Shown here piece after piece: positions 1-10,491 of a stretch of DNA of 64,000 nucleotides. The DNA lies in NCBI RefSeq assembly GCF_014837235.1, contig NZ_JACYFT010000001.1, positions 1,129,688 through 1,193,687 on the forward strand, given 5' to 3'. The position numbers and the translations under genes are program-made. This stretch comes from Limnohabitans radicicola. Lineage in GTDB: Bacteria; Pseudomonadota; Gammaproteobacteria; Burkholderiales; Burkholderiaceae_C. Position 1 is the stretch's first letter. Each line of letters starts with the position of its first letter. The notes beneath the pieces are model-generated. The model ran no database searches, was not told where the DNA came from, and saw nothing but the letters and a program-made list of their open reading frames with translations.

Positions 1-2
1 AA

Positions 3-488
3 CTGGCCGCCGAAAAAGCCGGCTGGGGCAAGCCCGTGGCCGCAGGCCGTGCACGCGGCATCGCCTTGATGGAAGGCTACGACAGCTACATGGCCCAAGT
101 GGCCGAAGTCAGCATCGACAAGGACGGCAGCGTGCGCGTGCACAAGGTCACCGTGGCCGCTGACGTGGGCCACATGGTCAACCCCGACACGGTCGAGGCC
201 CAGCTGCAGTCGAGCATCGTGTTCGGCGTGGGCGCTGTGCTCAAGCACCAGATCACCCTGAAAAATGGCCGTGTGCAAGAGACCAACTACAACAGCTACG
301 AGCCGGTGCGCATGTACGAATCGCCTCAGATCGACATCGTGCTGGTCAAGAGCACCGAAAAGCCCGGCGGCATTGGCGAACCCGGCACAGCCGTGGCTGC
401 GCCTGCGATTGCCAACGCCGTGGCCGCCCTGACCGGCAAGCGCGTGCGCCGTCTGCCGATCACGGCCGACGCGCTGCGCACGGCCTGA
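3..488 (+). CDS. xanthine dehydrogenase / isoquinoline 1-oxidoreductase-type molybdopterin-binding subunit, C-terminal fragment (5' truncated by window edge)
   Basis: Open frame from window start; KPGGIGEPGTAVAAPAIANAVAALTGKRVRRLPI tail typical of aldehyde/xanthine oxidoreductase large subunits; XdhC follows. Confidence 0.85.
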   Translation: MAAEKAGWGKPVAAGRARGIALMEGYDSYMAQVAEVSIDKDGSVRVHKVTVAADVGHMVNPDTVEAQLQSSIVFGVGAVLKHQITLKNGRVQETNYNSYEPVRMYESPQIDIVLVKSTEKPGGIGEPGTAVAAPAIANAVAALTGKRVRRLPITADALRTA

Positions 489-504
489 TCGGCTGGAGGC
501 CCGG

Positions 505-1524
505 ATGGAAAGCCTGGATCTTCGCGTTCTGTCGGATGTGCTGGCCTGGAAACAGGCTGGCCATCAGGTCACGTTGGTCACCGTGGTGGAAACCTGGGGC
601 AGTGCCCCCCGTCCACCCGGGGCCTTGCTGGCCGTACGGGACGATGGCGGCGTGAGCGGCTCGGTCTCGGGCGGCTGCGTCGAGGACGATCTGATCGCCC
701 GCATCCGGGCGGGTGAATACGCCGATCTGCAAACCCCTTCGATGGTCGCCTATGGCGTGACCAAGGAAGAGGCCACCCGCTTCGGTCTGCCTTGCGGCGG
801 CACCTTGCGGCTGGTGCAAGAGCCCGTGCTGGACACCACCTGGATCGAACAGGTCTTGCACCGAACGAGCGAGCACCAACTGGTGGCGCGCACCCTCACC
901 TTGCGTGACGGCAGTGTGCAATTGCGCGAAGCCGAACGTGGCGAGGCTTTGCAGTTCGACGGCAGCACGCTGACGACGCTGTTTGGCCCCCGCTGGCGCT
1001 TGCTGCTGATTGGCGCGGGCCAACTGAGCCAAGCTGTGGCGCAGATGGCGCAAATGCTGGACTTTGAGATCCTGGTGTGCGAGCCACGTCAGGAATACAC
1101 CGCAGGTTGGAGCCTGCCCGGTGTGACCCACCTGAGCGGCATGCCCGATGACGAAGTGCTGGCCCTGCGGCCCGATGCGCACACCGCCATCGTGGCGCTG
1201 ACGCACGACCCGAAACTCGACGACATGGCGCTGCTCGAAGCGCTCAACTCGCCCGCTTTTTATGTGGGCGCACTCGGCTCGCGTCGCAACCAGCAAGCGC
1301 GCAAGGAACGCCTGGCCGAACACTTTGACCTGAGTGAGCAGGCCCTGGCCCGCTTGCACGGCCCTGTGGGTTTGCGTTTGGGCGCCAAGACGCCTTCCGA
1401 GATCGCGGTCTCGATCATTGCCGAAATCGTGCAGGTCAAGAACAAAGGCGTGTCCGACGCCATGGTGCAAATCAAGGCCGATGCCGCGCCCACCGAGTGG
1501 CGCAGCCCGGCTTGCGCGATTTGA
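505..1524 (+). CDS. XdhC/CoxI family protein (molybdenum hydroxylase maturation)
   Basis: VTVVETWGSAPRPPGALLAV and GSVSGGCVEDDLI motifs; C-terminal YVGALGSRRNQQARKERL. Confidence 0.92.
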   Translation: MESLDLRVLSDVLAWKQAGHQVTLVTVVETWGSAPRPPGALLAVRDDGGVSGSVSGGCVEDDLIARIRAGEYADLQTPSMVAYGVTKEEATRFGLPCGGTLRLVQEPVLDTTWIEQVLHRTSEHQLVARTLTLRDGSVQLREAERGEALQFDGSTLTTLFGPRWRLLLIGAGQLSQAVAQMAQMLDFEILVCEPRQEYTAGWSLPGVTHLSGMPDDEVLALRPDAHTAIVALTHDPKLDDMALLEALNSPAFYVGALGSRRNQQARKERLAEHFDLSEQALARLHGPVGLRLGAKTPSEIAVSIIAEIVQVKNKGVSDAMVQIKADAAPTEWRSPACAI

Positions 1525-2084
1525 ATCGACCACCGCTGCCAGTCGTCGTCATCCTGGCTGCAGGGCAGGGTGAGCGCTTTCGGCAAGCGGGCGGCACACA
1601 CGACAAACTGCTCGCCCCCATGGGCCCGCAACGCGTGCGCGACCATGTGGTGGCCGCCACCCAGGCCAGCGGCCTGCCCTGGCACGTGGTGGAGCGCGAA
1701 CACACCCAGCACCTGAGCGCACAAGGCATGGGCGCGAGCATCGCCACGGGCGTGGCCGCCACGGCTGAGGCGCCAGGTTGGCTGATCCTGCCCGCGGACC
1801 TGCCCCTGGTGCAAGCCGACTCCCTGCGCCGCGTGGCTGAGGCCCTGGCCCACCACACCGTGGTGGTGCCCTGGGTGCAGGGCGAGCGTGGGCACCCGGT
1901 GGGCTTTGGCGCCGTATGCCGCGAAGCGCTGCTGGCCTTGTCGGGCGATCAGGGGGCCAAAAGCGTGATGCAAACGCACGCGCCCTGGCGGCTGGACTTG
2001 GATGACCTCGGCTGCATTTTGGACGTGGACACCCCCGAAGCTTTGGCACAAGCCCACACGGTTTGGAAGAGTCGCTCAGCCTGA
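1497..2084 (+). CDS. MobA/MocA-like nucleotidyltransferase (molybdenum cofactor cytidylyltransferase family)
   Basis: VVILAAGQGERFRQAGG...KLL nucleotidyltransferase signature; overlaps xdhC; exact start uncertain. Confidence 0.85.
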   Translation: MAQPGLRDLNRPPLPVVVILAAGQGERFRQAGGTHDKLLAPMGPQRVRDHVVAATQASGLPWHVVEREHTQHLSAQGMGASIATGVAATAEAPGWLILPADLPLVQADSLRRVAEALAHHTVVVPWVQGERGHPVGFGAVCREALLALSGDQGAKSVMQTHAPWRLDLDDLGCILDVDTPEALAQAHTVWKSRSA

Positions 2085-2095
2085 GACCACGCAAA

Positions 2096-2125
2096 AAAGC
2101 CCGCACACCGAAGTGAGCGGGCTTT
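2096..2125. terminator. bidirectional stem-loop terminator between convergent mocA-like gene and amtB
   Basis: AAAGCCCGC (2096-2104) / GCGGGCTTT (2117-2125) perfect 9-bp arms with A/T flanks. Confidence 0.75.
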
Positions 2126-2167
2126 GAAAGGAGGTGGCTCACGCCACCTTTGCAATGAATTGGTCGA

Positions 2168-3640
2168 TCAGCCGTGGTAGGCAGACTCACCATGGGAGGT
2201 GATGTCCAAGCCTTCGCGCTCATCTTCTTCCGAGACACGCAGACCCACAGTGAGGTCAACGATCTTGTAGGCGACCACGGAGACCACAGCAGACCAGACC
2301 ACAGTGACCAACACCGCTTTGGCCTGCACCCAGACCTGGGCACCGATGGAGAAGTCAGCCGGTGTCACCATGGTGGCGGTGACCCAGTCGGCCACGAAGC
2401 CAGGGCCACCCAGGCTGGGCGAGTTGAACACGCCGGTCAGCAAGGCACCCAGAATGCCGCCCACACCGTGCACGCCGAACACGTCCAGCGAGTCGTCAGC
2501 GCCCAGCAGCTTCTTCAGGCCGTTCACACCCCACAGGCAGGCAAAACCTGCAATGAAGCCAATGATCACGCCACCGCCGATGCCGACGTTGCCAGCCGCA
2601 GGAGTGATGGCCACCAGACCAGCCACAGCACCCGAGGCCGCACCCAGCATGGAAGCTTTGCCACGCATCAGGGCTTCACCCATGCACCAGGCGATCACGG
2701 CTGCTGCAGTGGCCACCATGGTGTTGATGAAGGCCAGGGCAGCGAAACCGTTGGCTTCCAGGGCGGAACCTGCGTTGAAACCGAACCAGCCCACCCACAG
2801 CAGGGCAGCGCCCACCATGGTCAGTGTCAGGCTGTGAGGCGCCATGGATTCGCGACCGTAACCGACGCGCTTGCCAATCATGAAGGCACCGACCAAGCCA
2901 GCGACAGCGGCGTTGATGTGCACCACGGTACCGCCAGCGAAGTCCAGCGCACCCCACTGCCACAGCAGACCCGCCTTGGCAGTCATCTCGTCGACGACTT
3001 CTTTGGAAGCGTAGGCGTCAGGACCCATCCAGAACCAGACCATGTGTGCGATCGGCAGGTAGCTGAAGGTGAACCACAGCACCATGAACAGCAGCACGCC
3101 GGAGAACTTGGCACGCTCGGCAAAGGCACCCACGATCAGCGCGCAAGTGATGCCCGCGAAAGTGGCCTGGAATGCGGCGAACGAGATTTCCGGAATGTAG
3201 ACGCCCTTGGAGAAGGTCGCGGCATTCGCAAAAGTGCCCGCTGCGTTGTCCCAGATGCCCTTCATGAACAGGCGGTCAAAACCACCGATGTAGGCATTGC
3301 CCTCGGTGAACGCCAGGCTGTAGCCATAGATGAACCACAGCACCAAGATCAGCGAGAAGGTGACCATGACCTGCATGAGCACCGACAGCATGTTCTTGCT
3401 GCGCACCAGACCACCGTAGAACAGGGCCAGACCCGGCACGGCCATCATCAGCACCAGCAAGGTGGACACCATCATCCAGGTGGTGTCGCCCTTGTTGGGC
3501 ACAGGCACGGCAGCCGCCGCAGTGGCTGCCGCATCGGCCACGGCCGCCGTGGCATCGGGGGCGGCAGACTGGGCCCAAGCCAAAGCGGCTGTACCCAACA
3601 ATCCCAGACCGACGGCCAGGGGTTTCATGATTTTTTTCAT
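2168..3640 (-). CDS. amtB: ammonium transporter AmtB with N-terminal signal peptide
   Basis: Multi-TM protein with MVSTLLVLMMAVPGLALFYGGLVRSKN and GVHGVGGILGALLTG; start at MKKIMKPLAVG (3640). Confidence 0.97.
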   Translation of the reverse strand: MKKIMKPLAVGLGLLGTAALAWAQSAAPDATAAVADAAATAAAAVPVPNKGDTTWMMVSTLLVLMMAVPGLALFYGGLVRSKNMLSVLMQVMVTFSLILVLWFIYGYSLAFTEGNAYIGGFDRLFMKGIWDNAAGTFANAATFSKGVYIPEISFAAFQATFAGITCALIVGAFAERAKFSGVLLFMVLWFTFSYLPIAHMVWFWMGPDAYASKEVVDEMTAKAGLLWQWGALDFAGGTVVHINAAVAGLVGAFMIGKRVGYGRESMAPHSLTLTMVGAALLWVGWFGFNAGSALEANGFAALAFINTMVATAAAVIAWCMGEALMRGKASMLGAASGAVAGLVAITPAAGNVGIGGGVIIGFIAGFACLWGVNGLKKLLGADDSLDVFGVHGVGGILGALLTGVFNSPSLGGPGFVADWVTATMVTPADFSIGAQVWVQAKAVLVTVVWSAVVSVVAYKIVDLTVGLRVSEEDEREGLDITSHGESAYHG

Positions 3641-3662
3641 GTTGAACTCTCTTTCGTGATGG

Positions 3663-4798
<1,136 letters not shown>

Positions 4799-4836
4799 AG
4801 GGACTCCGATAAATGGGTTGAGTGACAATTCCATCT

Positions 4837-4853
4837 AGCAGATACCGTGCCAA
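4837..4853 (-). promoter_or_regulatory. sigma-54 (RpoN) promoter candidate for porin-glnK-amtB
   Basis: Minus strand TTGGCACGGTATCTGCT against TGGCACG-N4-TTGCW, one mismatch; about 40 nt upstream of the porin start codon. Confidence 0.78.
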
Positions 4854-4995
4854 GTCATTGAAAGGCAGGACTCCGGGGATTCACCAGTGCATGCCTCCCC
4901 CGATGGGTGCTTCAATGGCATTCCAACAAGCTTGGGACGCCTTGACAGCGTGCCAAAGCACACACCATGCACCAGCATGGGGCAGGGAGTTCAAA

Positions 4996-6528
4996 ATGAG
5001 TCTTTCTTTGGTGCATAGCCGCGCCCTGGTGGGTCTGCTCGCCCCCGCCGTCACCGTGGAGGTGCACCTGGCCAACGGCCTGCCCAGCTTCACCCTGGTC
5101 GGGCTGGCTGATGTGGAGGTCAAGGAGGCCCGCGAACGGGTGCGTTCGGCCCTGCAGAACAGCGGCCTGGAATTCCCCCACAACAAGCGCATCACCGTGA
5201 ACCTGGCCCCCGCCGACTTGCCCAAAGACTCGGGACGGCTGGATTTGCCCATCGCCCTGGGCATCCTGGCGGCCAGCGGACAAATCGACGCCTCCAAGCT
5301 CGCAGGCCATGAATTCGCGGGGGAGCTCTCACTGTCTGGCGAGTTGCGCCCGGTGCGCGGGGCCCTGGCCATGAGCCTGGCCCTGCGCCAGCAGCACATC
5401 CACACTCGCCTGGTCTTGCCGCCGGGCAGTGCCGAAGAGGCGGCACTGGTGCCCGATGCGATCATTTTCAGGGCCCGGCACCTGCTGGACGTGGTGCAGC
5501 AATTCCTGCCCCCGTCCGGCGAAGCGCCTCCTGAGTCCAGCGAAGGCTGGGCGCGCCTGGCCAGCGCTGCGCCGGCCGAAACTCCACGCTACGCTGACCT
5601 GGCTGATGTGAAAGGTCAGGCGGGCCCCAAACGGGTGCTCGAGATCGCCGCTGCTGGAGGTCATTCGCTGCTGATGGTTGGCCCCCCAGGCTCGGGCAAA
5701 TCCATGCTGGCCCAGCGCTTTGCCGGACTGCTGCCGCCCATGCAGACCGAAGAAGCCCTCGAAAGCGCTGCACTGGCCAGCCTGGCGGGCTGCTTTGATC
5801 TGGGCCGGTGGGCGCAGCGCCCCACCCGGCAGCCCCACCACTCGGCCAGTGCCGTAGCGCTGGTAGGTGGCGGCTCGCCGCCCAGGCCCGGCGAGATTTC
5901 GCTGGCGCACCACGGCGTGCTGTTCCTGGATGAGCTGCCGGAATTCCCTCGCCCCGCTCTGGAAGCCTTGCGCGAACCGCTCGAAACGGGGCAGATCACC
6001 ATCGCCCGGGCGGCCCGGCGGGCCGAGTTTCCGGCGCGCTTTCAGCTGATCGCCGCCATGAACCCCTGCCCCTGCGGTTACCTGGGCAGCGCGGTGCGCG
6101 CGTGCCGCTGCTCACCCGATCAGGTCAGCCGCTACCAAGGCAAACTCAGCGGCCCTTTGCTCGACCGGATCGACCTGCACATCGAAGTCAGCAGCCTGCG
6201 GCCTCAGGAACTCATTGAAGCGGTGCCCGGCGAAAGCACCCAGGCCATCGCCACGCGAGCGCTGGCAGCCCGTGAACGCGCTCTGACGCGGCAAGGCTGC
6301 AGCAACCAGGCGCTGCAAGGTCAGGCACTGGACGCACAAGTGCAGTTGAGCGAAGCCGCCACCGCCTTGCTGCAAAAAATCGCCACCCAATTGGGCTGGA
6401 GCGGGCGTGGCACCCACCGAGCGCTCAAGGTGGCCCGCACCATCGCCGACCTGGCAGGCAGTGAACAGGTGATGCCCGCCCATGTGGCCGAGGCTGTGCA
6501 ATACCGCCGGGTGCTCAAGGCGCATTGA
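4996..6528 (+). CDS. comM: YifB/ComM family Mg-chelatase-like AAA ATPase
   Basis: MSLSLVHSRALVGLLAPAVTVEVHLANGLPSFTLVGL; Walker A MVGPPGSGKSMLAQR; GEISLAHHGVLFLDELPEF; AMNPCPCGY. Confidence 0.95.
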   Translation: MSLSLVHSRALVGLLAPAVTVEVHLANGLPSFTLVGLADVEVKEARERVRSALQNSGLEFPHNKRITVNLAPADLPKDSGRLDLPIALGILAASGQIDASKLAGHEFAGELSLSGELRPVRGALAMSLALRQQHIHTRLVLPPGSAEEAALVPDAIIFRARHLLDVVQQFLPPSGEAPPESSEGWARLASAAPAETPRYADLADVKGQAGPKRVLEIAAAGGHSLLMVGPPGSGKSMLAQRFAGLLPPMQTEEALESAALASLAGCFDLGRWAQRPTRQPHHSASAVALVGGGSPPRPGEISLAHHGVLFLDELPEFPRPALEALREPLETGQITIARAARRAEFPARFQLIAAMNPCPCGYLGSAVRACRCSPDQVSRYQGKLSGPLLDRIDLHIEVSSLRPQELIEAVPGESTQAIATRALAARERALTRQGCSNQALQGQALDAQVQLSEAATALLQKIATQLGWSGRGTHRALKVARTIADLAGSEQVMPAHVAEAVQYRRVLKAH

Positions 6529-6640
6529 ACGGCTGCGCGCAGCACACCCTGTTACAGGTCTGCGAGGCATCGGCAGGGGAGCGTCAACGCACCGGCCATT
6601 GGCACGTTGAACACGCACAACCCTGCCAACGAGGTGCCTT

Positions 6641-6988
6641 ATGAAAAAAATCCTGCAAACCCTGGGTCTGGTCATCGCGATGGCCGGTGTGAGCGGCCAA
6701 GCGCTGGCCGATGGGGGTCACCACGGCTGGGAGCATCCGCGCCATGGTGGCCATGGCCACCGATCAGGCGGCAACTGGGTCGCCCCTCTGATCGCTTTGG
6801 GTGTGGCAGGCGCCGTCTGGAGTGCTGCCGCGCGCCCCGCCCCCACGTATGTCGCCCCACCGGTGACCTATTACCCGCCGCAACCGGCGCCCAGTGCCTC
6901 CTATTACTGCGCGTCGTCTGGCCAGTTTTACCCCTACACCTCTTACTGCCCTGAAGGCTGGCAGCTGGTGCAACCTGCCTACCGCTGA
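6641..6988 (+). CDS. secreted small Gly/His-rich hypothetical protein
   Basis: Signal peptide MKKILQTLGLVIAMAGVSGQALA; HHGWEHPRHGGHGHRSGG segment; C-terminal YYCASSGQFYPYTSYCPEGWQ. Confidence 0.75.
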   Translation: MKKILQTLGLVIAMAGVSGQALADGGHHGWEHPRHGGHGHRSGGNWVAPLIALGVAGAVWSAAARPAPTYVAPPVTYYPPQPAPSASYYCASSGQFYPYTSYCPEGWQLVQPAYR

Positions 6989-7100
6989 CCGGCTTATCCG
7001 GTGCAAGCGCCCTCAGGCGACAGGCCGGGGGCGCCACTTGCGTCATGCTGGCGGACATGCGGACCGGTCAAAATGAGGCCATCCGCGCACCGCCTGACCC

Positions 7101-8312
7101 ATGCACCCTTCGTCCCCATCATCGCCCGTTTCCCGTCTGGGCGCTTTCAGCGGCTGGTTGTCTTTGCCCCAACTCATCACCTGGGGCAGCGTTTTTTACA
7201 CCTTCTCTTTGCTGGTCACGCCGCTCGAAGCCGAGTTAGGCATGACGCGCGCCCAATCTTCCGTGGCCTTCAGCCTGGCCTTGCTGGCCGAAGGCGCGGG
7301 CGCCTGGCTGGTGGGCCGCTGGATCGACCGGGGCCACGAGCGCGCGGTCATGGCGCTGGGTTCGGTCTGGGTGGGCACGGGCTTGCTGGCGCACAGCTTC
7401 ATCGCCACGCTCTGGGGGTTTTATGCCGTGTGGCTCTGGCTGGGCCTGGGCCTGGCCGCCACGCTGTACACGCCAGCGTTTGCGGTGGTCACGCGCAGAT
7501 TTCCGCAAGACTTTCGCCGCGCCATCATCACCCTCACCTTTCTGGGCGGGCTGGCCAGCACAGTGTTCATCCCGCTGTCGAGCTGGTGGATTGAACTGTG
7601 GGGCTGGCGCCGCGCTTTGTGGGCGCTGGCGGCCATCCAGCTGCTGCTGTGCGCCCCGCTGCACGCCTGGCTGCTGCAAGGGGCTCGAACACACCACCCC
7701 CACCACACAACACACCAGCCCCTGGGTCCGGTGCGACAACACCTGAAGGCCCCGTTCTGGCTGCTGGCCCTCTTCATGGTGCTGATGATGTCGGTCACCT
7801 CGGCCCTGCCTGCGCACATGATCAACCTGCTGCAAGAAGCTGGCCTTTCACCCGCCTGGGTGGTGGCCATTCCTGCGGCCATCGGGGTGATCCAGGTCAT
7901 TGGCCGCTTCGTACTGTTCGTGTTCGAGCGGCACTGGAATGTGCACACCGCGAACCGCTGGATTCCGAGTCTGATTCCGATGGGCTTGCTTGCACTGGTG
8001 GTCGGCGGCGTCACCCCCTGGGCCGCGCTGCTGTTTGTGGTGCTCTTTGGTCTGGGCAATGGCCTGAACACCATCGTCAAGGGCACGGCCATGGCGCAGT
8101 ACGTGAGCGCTGCGCATGTGGGGCAACTCAACGGTGTGCTGGGCATGCCCGTGGCACTGGCCCGTGCGGCAGCGCCACTGATGCTGGGCGTGCTCTGGTC
8201 ACCCACAGCGGGCTACACCTACGGCCTGTGGTGGATGCTTGGCGCGAGCATCCTGGGTATGGGTGCCTTGTGGGCGGCGCAGCACCTGGCCTTGAAACGC
8301 CACAGACCCTAG
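7101..8312 (+). CDS. MFS transporter
   Basis: 12-TM-like hydrophobicity pattern with MFS-type loop GRWIDRGHERAVMALGSV. Confidence 0.88.
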   Translation: MHPSSPSSPVSRLGAFSGWLSLPQLITWGSVFYTFSLLVTPLEAELGMTRAQSSVAFSLALLAEGAGAWLVGRWIDRGHERAVMALGSVWVGTGLLAHSFIATLWGFYAVWLWLGLGLAATLYTPAFAVVTRRFPQDFRRAIITLTFLGGLASTVFIPLSSWWIELWGWRRALWALAAIQLLLCAPLHAWLLQGARTHHPHHTTHQPLGPVRQHLKAPFWLLALFMVLMMSVTSALPAHMINLLQEAGLSPAWVVAIPAAIGVIQVIGRFVLFVFERHWNVHTANRWIPSLIPMGLLALVVGGVTPWAALLFVVLFGLGNGLNTIVKGTAMAQYVSAAHVGQLNGVLGMPVALARAAAPLMLGVLWSPTAGYTYGLWWMLGASILGMGALWAAQHLALKRHRP

Positions 8313-8319
8313 GCCTGAG

Positions 8320-8817
8320 TCAAGGCAAGCGACGCGCAATGGTGTAATCGAGCGACAAGCGCCCAGGCCCCATGAACACCAGCGGTAACAACATTGCAAT
8401 GTAGATCACCGGAAGTTTGAAATTGCCAAAACCCTCGTTGGTCAATGCATAGCCCCTGAGCAGTTCACTCCAGTTAGACCACGACTCAGGCCAGTGCACG
8501 CTGAGCATGGCCACGATGGTCAAGGCGATGAGAGAGGCCGAGAAAAACCGCGTGCCCAGGCCAATGACCAAGGCCACTGCGCCGACCACCTCGAACCCCA
8601 GCGCCAGCGCCCAATTGATGTCTGGCGGGATCAGCTTGAATGGCCAGGGAAACTGGTTCTGGATGTCGGCAAACCAATTGCTGCCGTGCAGCTTTTCAAA
8701 GCCGGCTTCGCCAAACTCCCAGGCCAAAAGCAGGCGCAAACTCAGCAGTCCGAGCCACAAACCGACATGGTCGAGGGTGTTAAGCCCCTGACGGGCGATG
8801 TGCTGCGCTTTGTTCAT
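8320..8817 (-). CDS. DoxX family membrane protein (last gene of the RiPP metallophore operon; HvfX/BufD-like position)
   Basis: RLLLAWEFGEAGFEKLHGSNWFADIQ...LALGFEVVGAVALVIGLGTRFFSASLI; 4-nt overlap with upstream DUF2063 gene. Confidence 0.88.
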   Translation of the reverse strand: MNKAQHIARQGLNTLDHVGLWLGLLSLRLLLAWEFGEAGFEKLHGSNWFADIQNQFPWPFKLIPPDINWALALGFEVVGAVALVIGLGTRFFSASLIALTIVAMLSVHWPESWSNWSELLRGYALTNEGFGNFKLPVIYIAMLLPLVFMGPGRLSLDYTIARRLP

Positions 8818-9548
8818 GGTTTTGTTCCCAAAATGACGCCCTGCCCACGCAGGCTGATCAACAGTTGCTGCCCAAAACTCACCAATGCTTGTGGATCAAG
8901 ATGCGCCATCTCGCGGGCCAGTTGCTCAAACACCTGCTGACCCGTGCGGCTTTCATTCAGCAGGGCCAGCACACGGGCTGTGACGGCATTGATTTCAGAA
9001 AATTGCACCTGCTGCTGTGCATCGCGAAACACCACCAGAAAAGTGGGCTCCGACTGACGCGGCCGCCAGGTCGGGCCGATGCGGTGCACGGGCCAGGGAC
9101 TGACCACGTCGATGCGCGCCGGGTTAAGCACCACAGCGCAGGCCATCAGGTCACCCTGCGCGTCGTGTACGGGTGCCGCGACATCCATCACATCCACTGC
9201 CAACTCCGCCCATTCGTACCGCGCCAAATCGGCCAGCCAGTGCGGCAAGGGCTGGGCAATGTGGGCTTCATCGAGGTAGCGCACAAACTCACGCGGGATC
9301 TCGCGAAACCAAGGTGTGTGCAAAGGCCAGTCACGGTAGAAGGTGCGGCACAGCCTGCGCCAGCGGCCGTCACCGAGCAACTGGCGGCACACCGGAAAAC
9401 AGCTGTCCACAAAACCGCAGATGTTGTTGAACAAGAGCTCGTTGTACACCGCCATGCGGCGCGCAGGCACGCCTGCGGGACGGCGCGTGTGGTGTGGGTC
9501 GCGCAGGTGCCGCGCCAAATCGTGTTGGAATTGTTGGAACGCTAGCAT
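8814..9548 (-). CDS. hvfC: DUF2063 / HvfC-BufC family RiPP maturation partner protein
   Basis: MLAFQQFQHDLARHLRDPHHTRRPAGVPARRMAVYNELLFNNICGFVDSCFPVCRQLLGDGRWRRL; overlaps the DUF692 gene. Confidence 0.9.
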   Translation of the reverse strand: MLAFQQFQHDLARHLRDPHHTRRPAGVPARRMAVYNELLFNNICGFVDSCFPVCRQLLGDGRWRRLCRTFYRDWPLHTPWFREIPREFVRYLDEAHIAQPLPHWLADLARYEWAELAVDVMDVAAPVHDAQGDLMACAVVLNPARIDVVSPWPVHRIGPTWRPRQSEPTFLVVFRDAQQQVQFSEINAVTARVLALLNESRTGQQVFEQLAREMAHLDPQALVSFGQQLLISLRGQGVILGTKP

Positions 9549-10414
9549 CAGGCCACCCGCCTGTTTACCAACCGATGCGCGTCATGCGCTTCTTGCTGCA
9601 ACCGCACCACCTGCGCCACCTCTTGCGTGAGGGTGTGCAAATCGGGCAGGTTGAAATCACGCTCCAGGCATGTGGGTACCGTACGACCAATGCGGGCATA
9701 CGCCTCACGCAGCAATTGCCAGACCGGCTCGATCACGTCACTGCCATGGGTGTCCACCACCAGGCCGTCGTCCTCAACCCAGTGCCCCGCCACATGCACA
9801 TAGCAGGTGCGCTCCAATGGCAACTGCCGCAAATAAGCGTGGGGGTCAAAACCGAAGTTGCAGCTGTTGACATGGATGTTGTTCACGTCCAGGTGCAGCA
9901 GACAATCCGCGCGCTCAACCACCGCGCGGATGAATTCGGGCTCACTCATGTCGGCGCCGGGGGGGGCGATATAGGTCGATGCGTTTTCCACACCGATGCG
10001 TATGCCCAAAATGTCTTGTGTACGGCCAATGCGCTCGGCCGTCCAGCGCACCGCCTCTTCGGTCATGGGGATGGGCAAGAGGTCATACAAGTGGCTGTCA
10101 TCCGCACACCAGGACAGGTGCTCGGTGAACAGCGTCATTCCGTGCGTGCGCATGAAGTCACGGGTGCGCCGCAGTAAGACTTCATCCAAAGCGCCTGGTC
10201 CGCCCAAGGAGAGCGAGAGTCCATGGCACACAAACGGGTAACGCTCGGTGAAGGCCCGCAGCACATGGGCCGAACGACCGCCCATGCCAGCCCAGTTTTC
10301 GGGAGCGACTTCAAAAAACTGGATCTCGGACGGGACCGCCTGCTGAAGTGCAGGGGTCAACTCGCGCCGAAAACCCAGACCCGCACAGGTGGGGAAAGCG
10401 TTGTTCAAGGTCAT
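9548..10414 (-). CDS. hvfB: DUF692 family multinuclear non-heme iron oxidase (MNIO; HvfB/BufB-type RiPP maturase)
   Basis: GLGFRRELTPALQQAVPSEIQFFEVAPENWAGMGG; VCHGLSLSLGGPGALD; FTEHLSWCADDSHLYDLLPIPMTEEAVRW; LLHLDVNNIHVNSCNFGFDP. Confidence 0.95.
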   Translation of the reverse strand: MTLNNAFPTCAGLGFRRELTPALQQAVPSEIQFFEVAPENWAGMGGRSAHVLRAFTERYPFVCHGLSLSLGGPGALDEVLLRRTRDFMRTHGMTLFTEHLSWCADDSHLYDLLPIPMTEEAVRWTAERIGRTQDILGIRIGVENASTYIAPPGADMSEPEFIRAVVERADCLLHLDVNNIHVNSCNFGFDPHAYLRQLPLERTCYVHVAGHWVEDDGLVVDTHGSDVIEPVWQLLREAYARIGRTVPTCLERDFNLPDLHTLTQEVAQVVRLQQEAHDAHRLVNRRVA

Positions 10415-10445
10415 GGCTTTGGGTGTGTGGGGTCCTGAAAGCCAT

Positions 10446-10480
10446 GCGCGCACTGTGCGCGCAGGCCTGCTGTGACAGGC
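10446..10480. other. tandem stem-loops in the precursor-maturase intergenic gap
   Basis: GCGCGCA-CTG-TGCGCGC (10446-10462) followed by GCCTG-CTGTGA-CAGGC (10465-10480), both perfect arms. Confidence 0.65.
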
Positions 10481-10491
10481 TCAAGCTGGGA

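Noticed and set aside
4861-4995. NtrC enhancer sites upstream of the sigma-54 promoter
   Set aside because: Several GGTGC/GCACC-like words are present but none forms a convincing GCACC-N5-GGTGC dyad; not reported as a feature.
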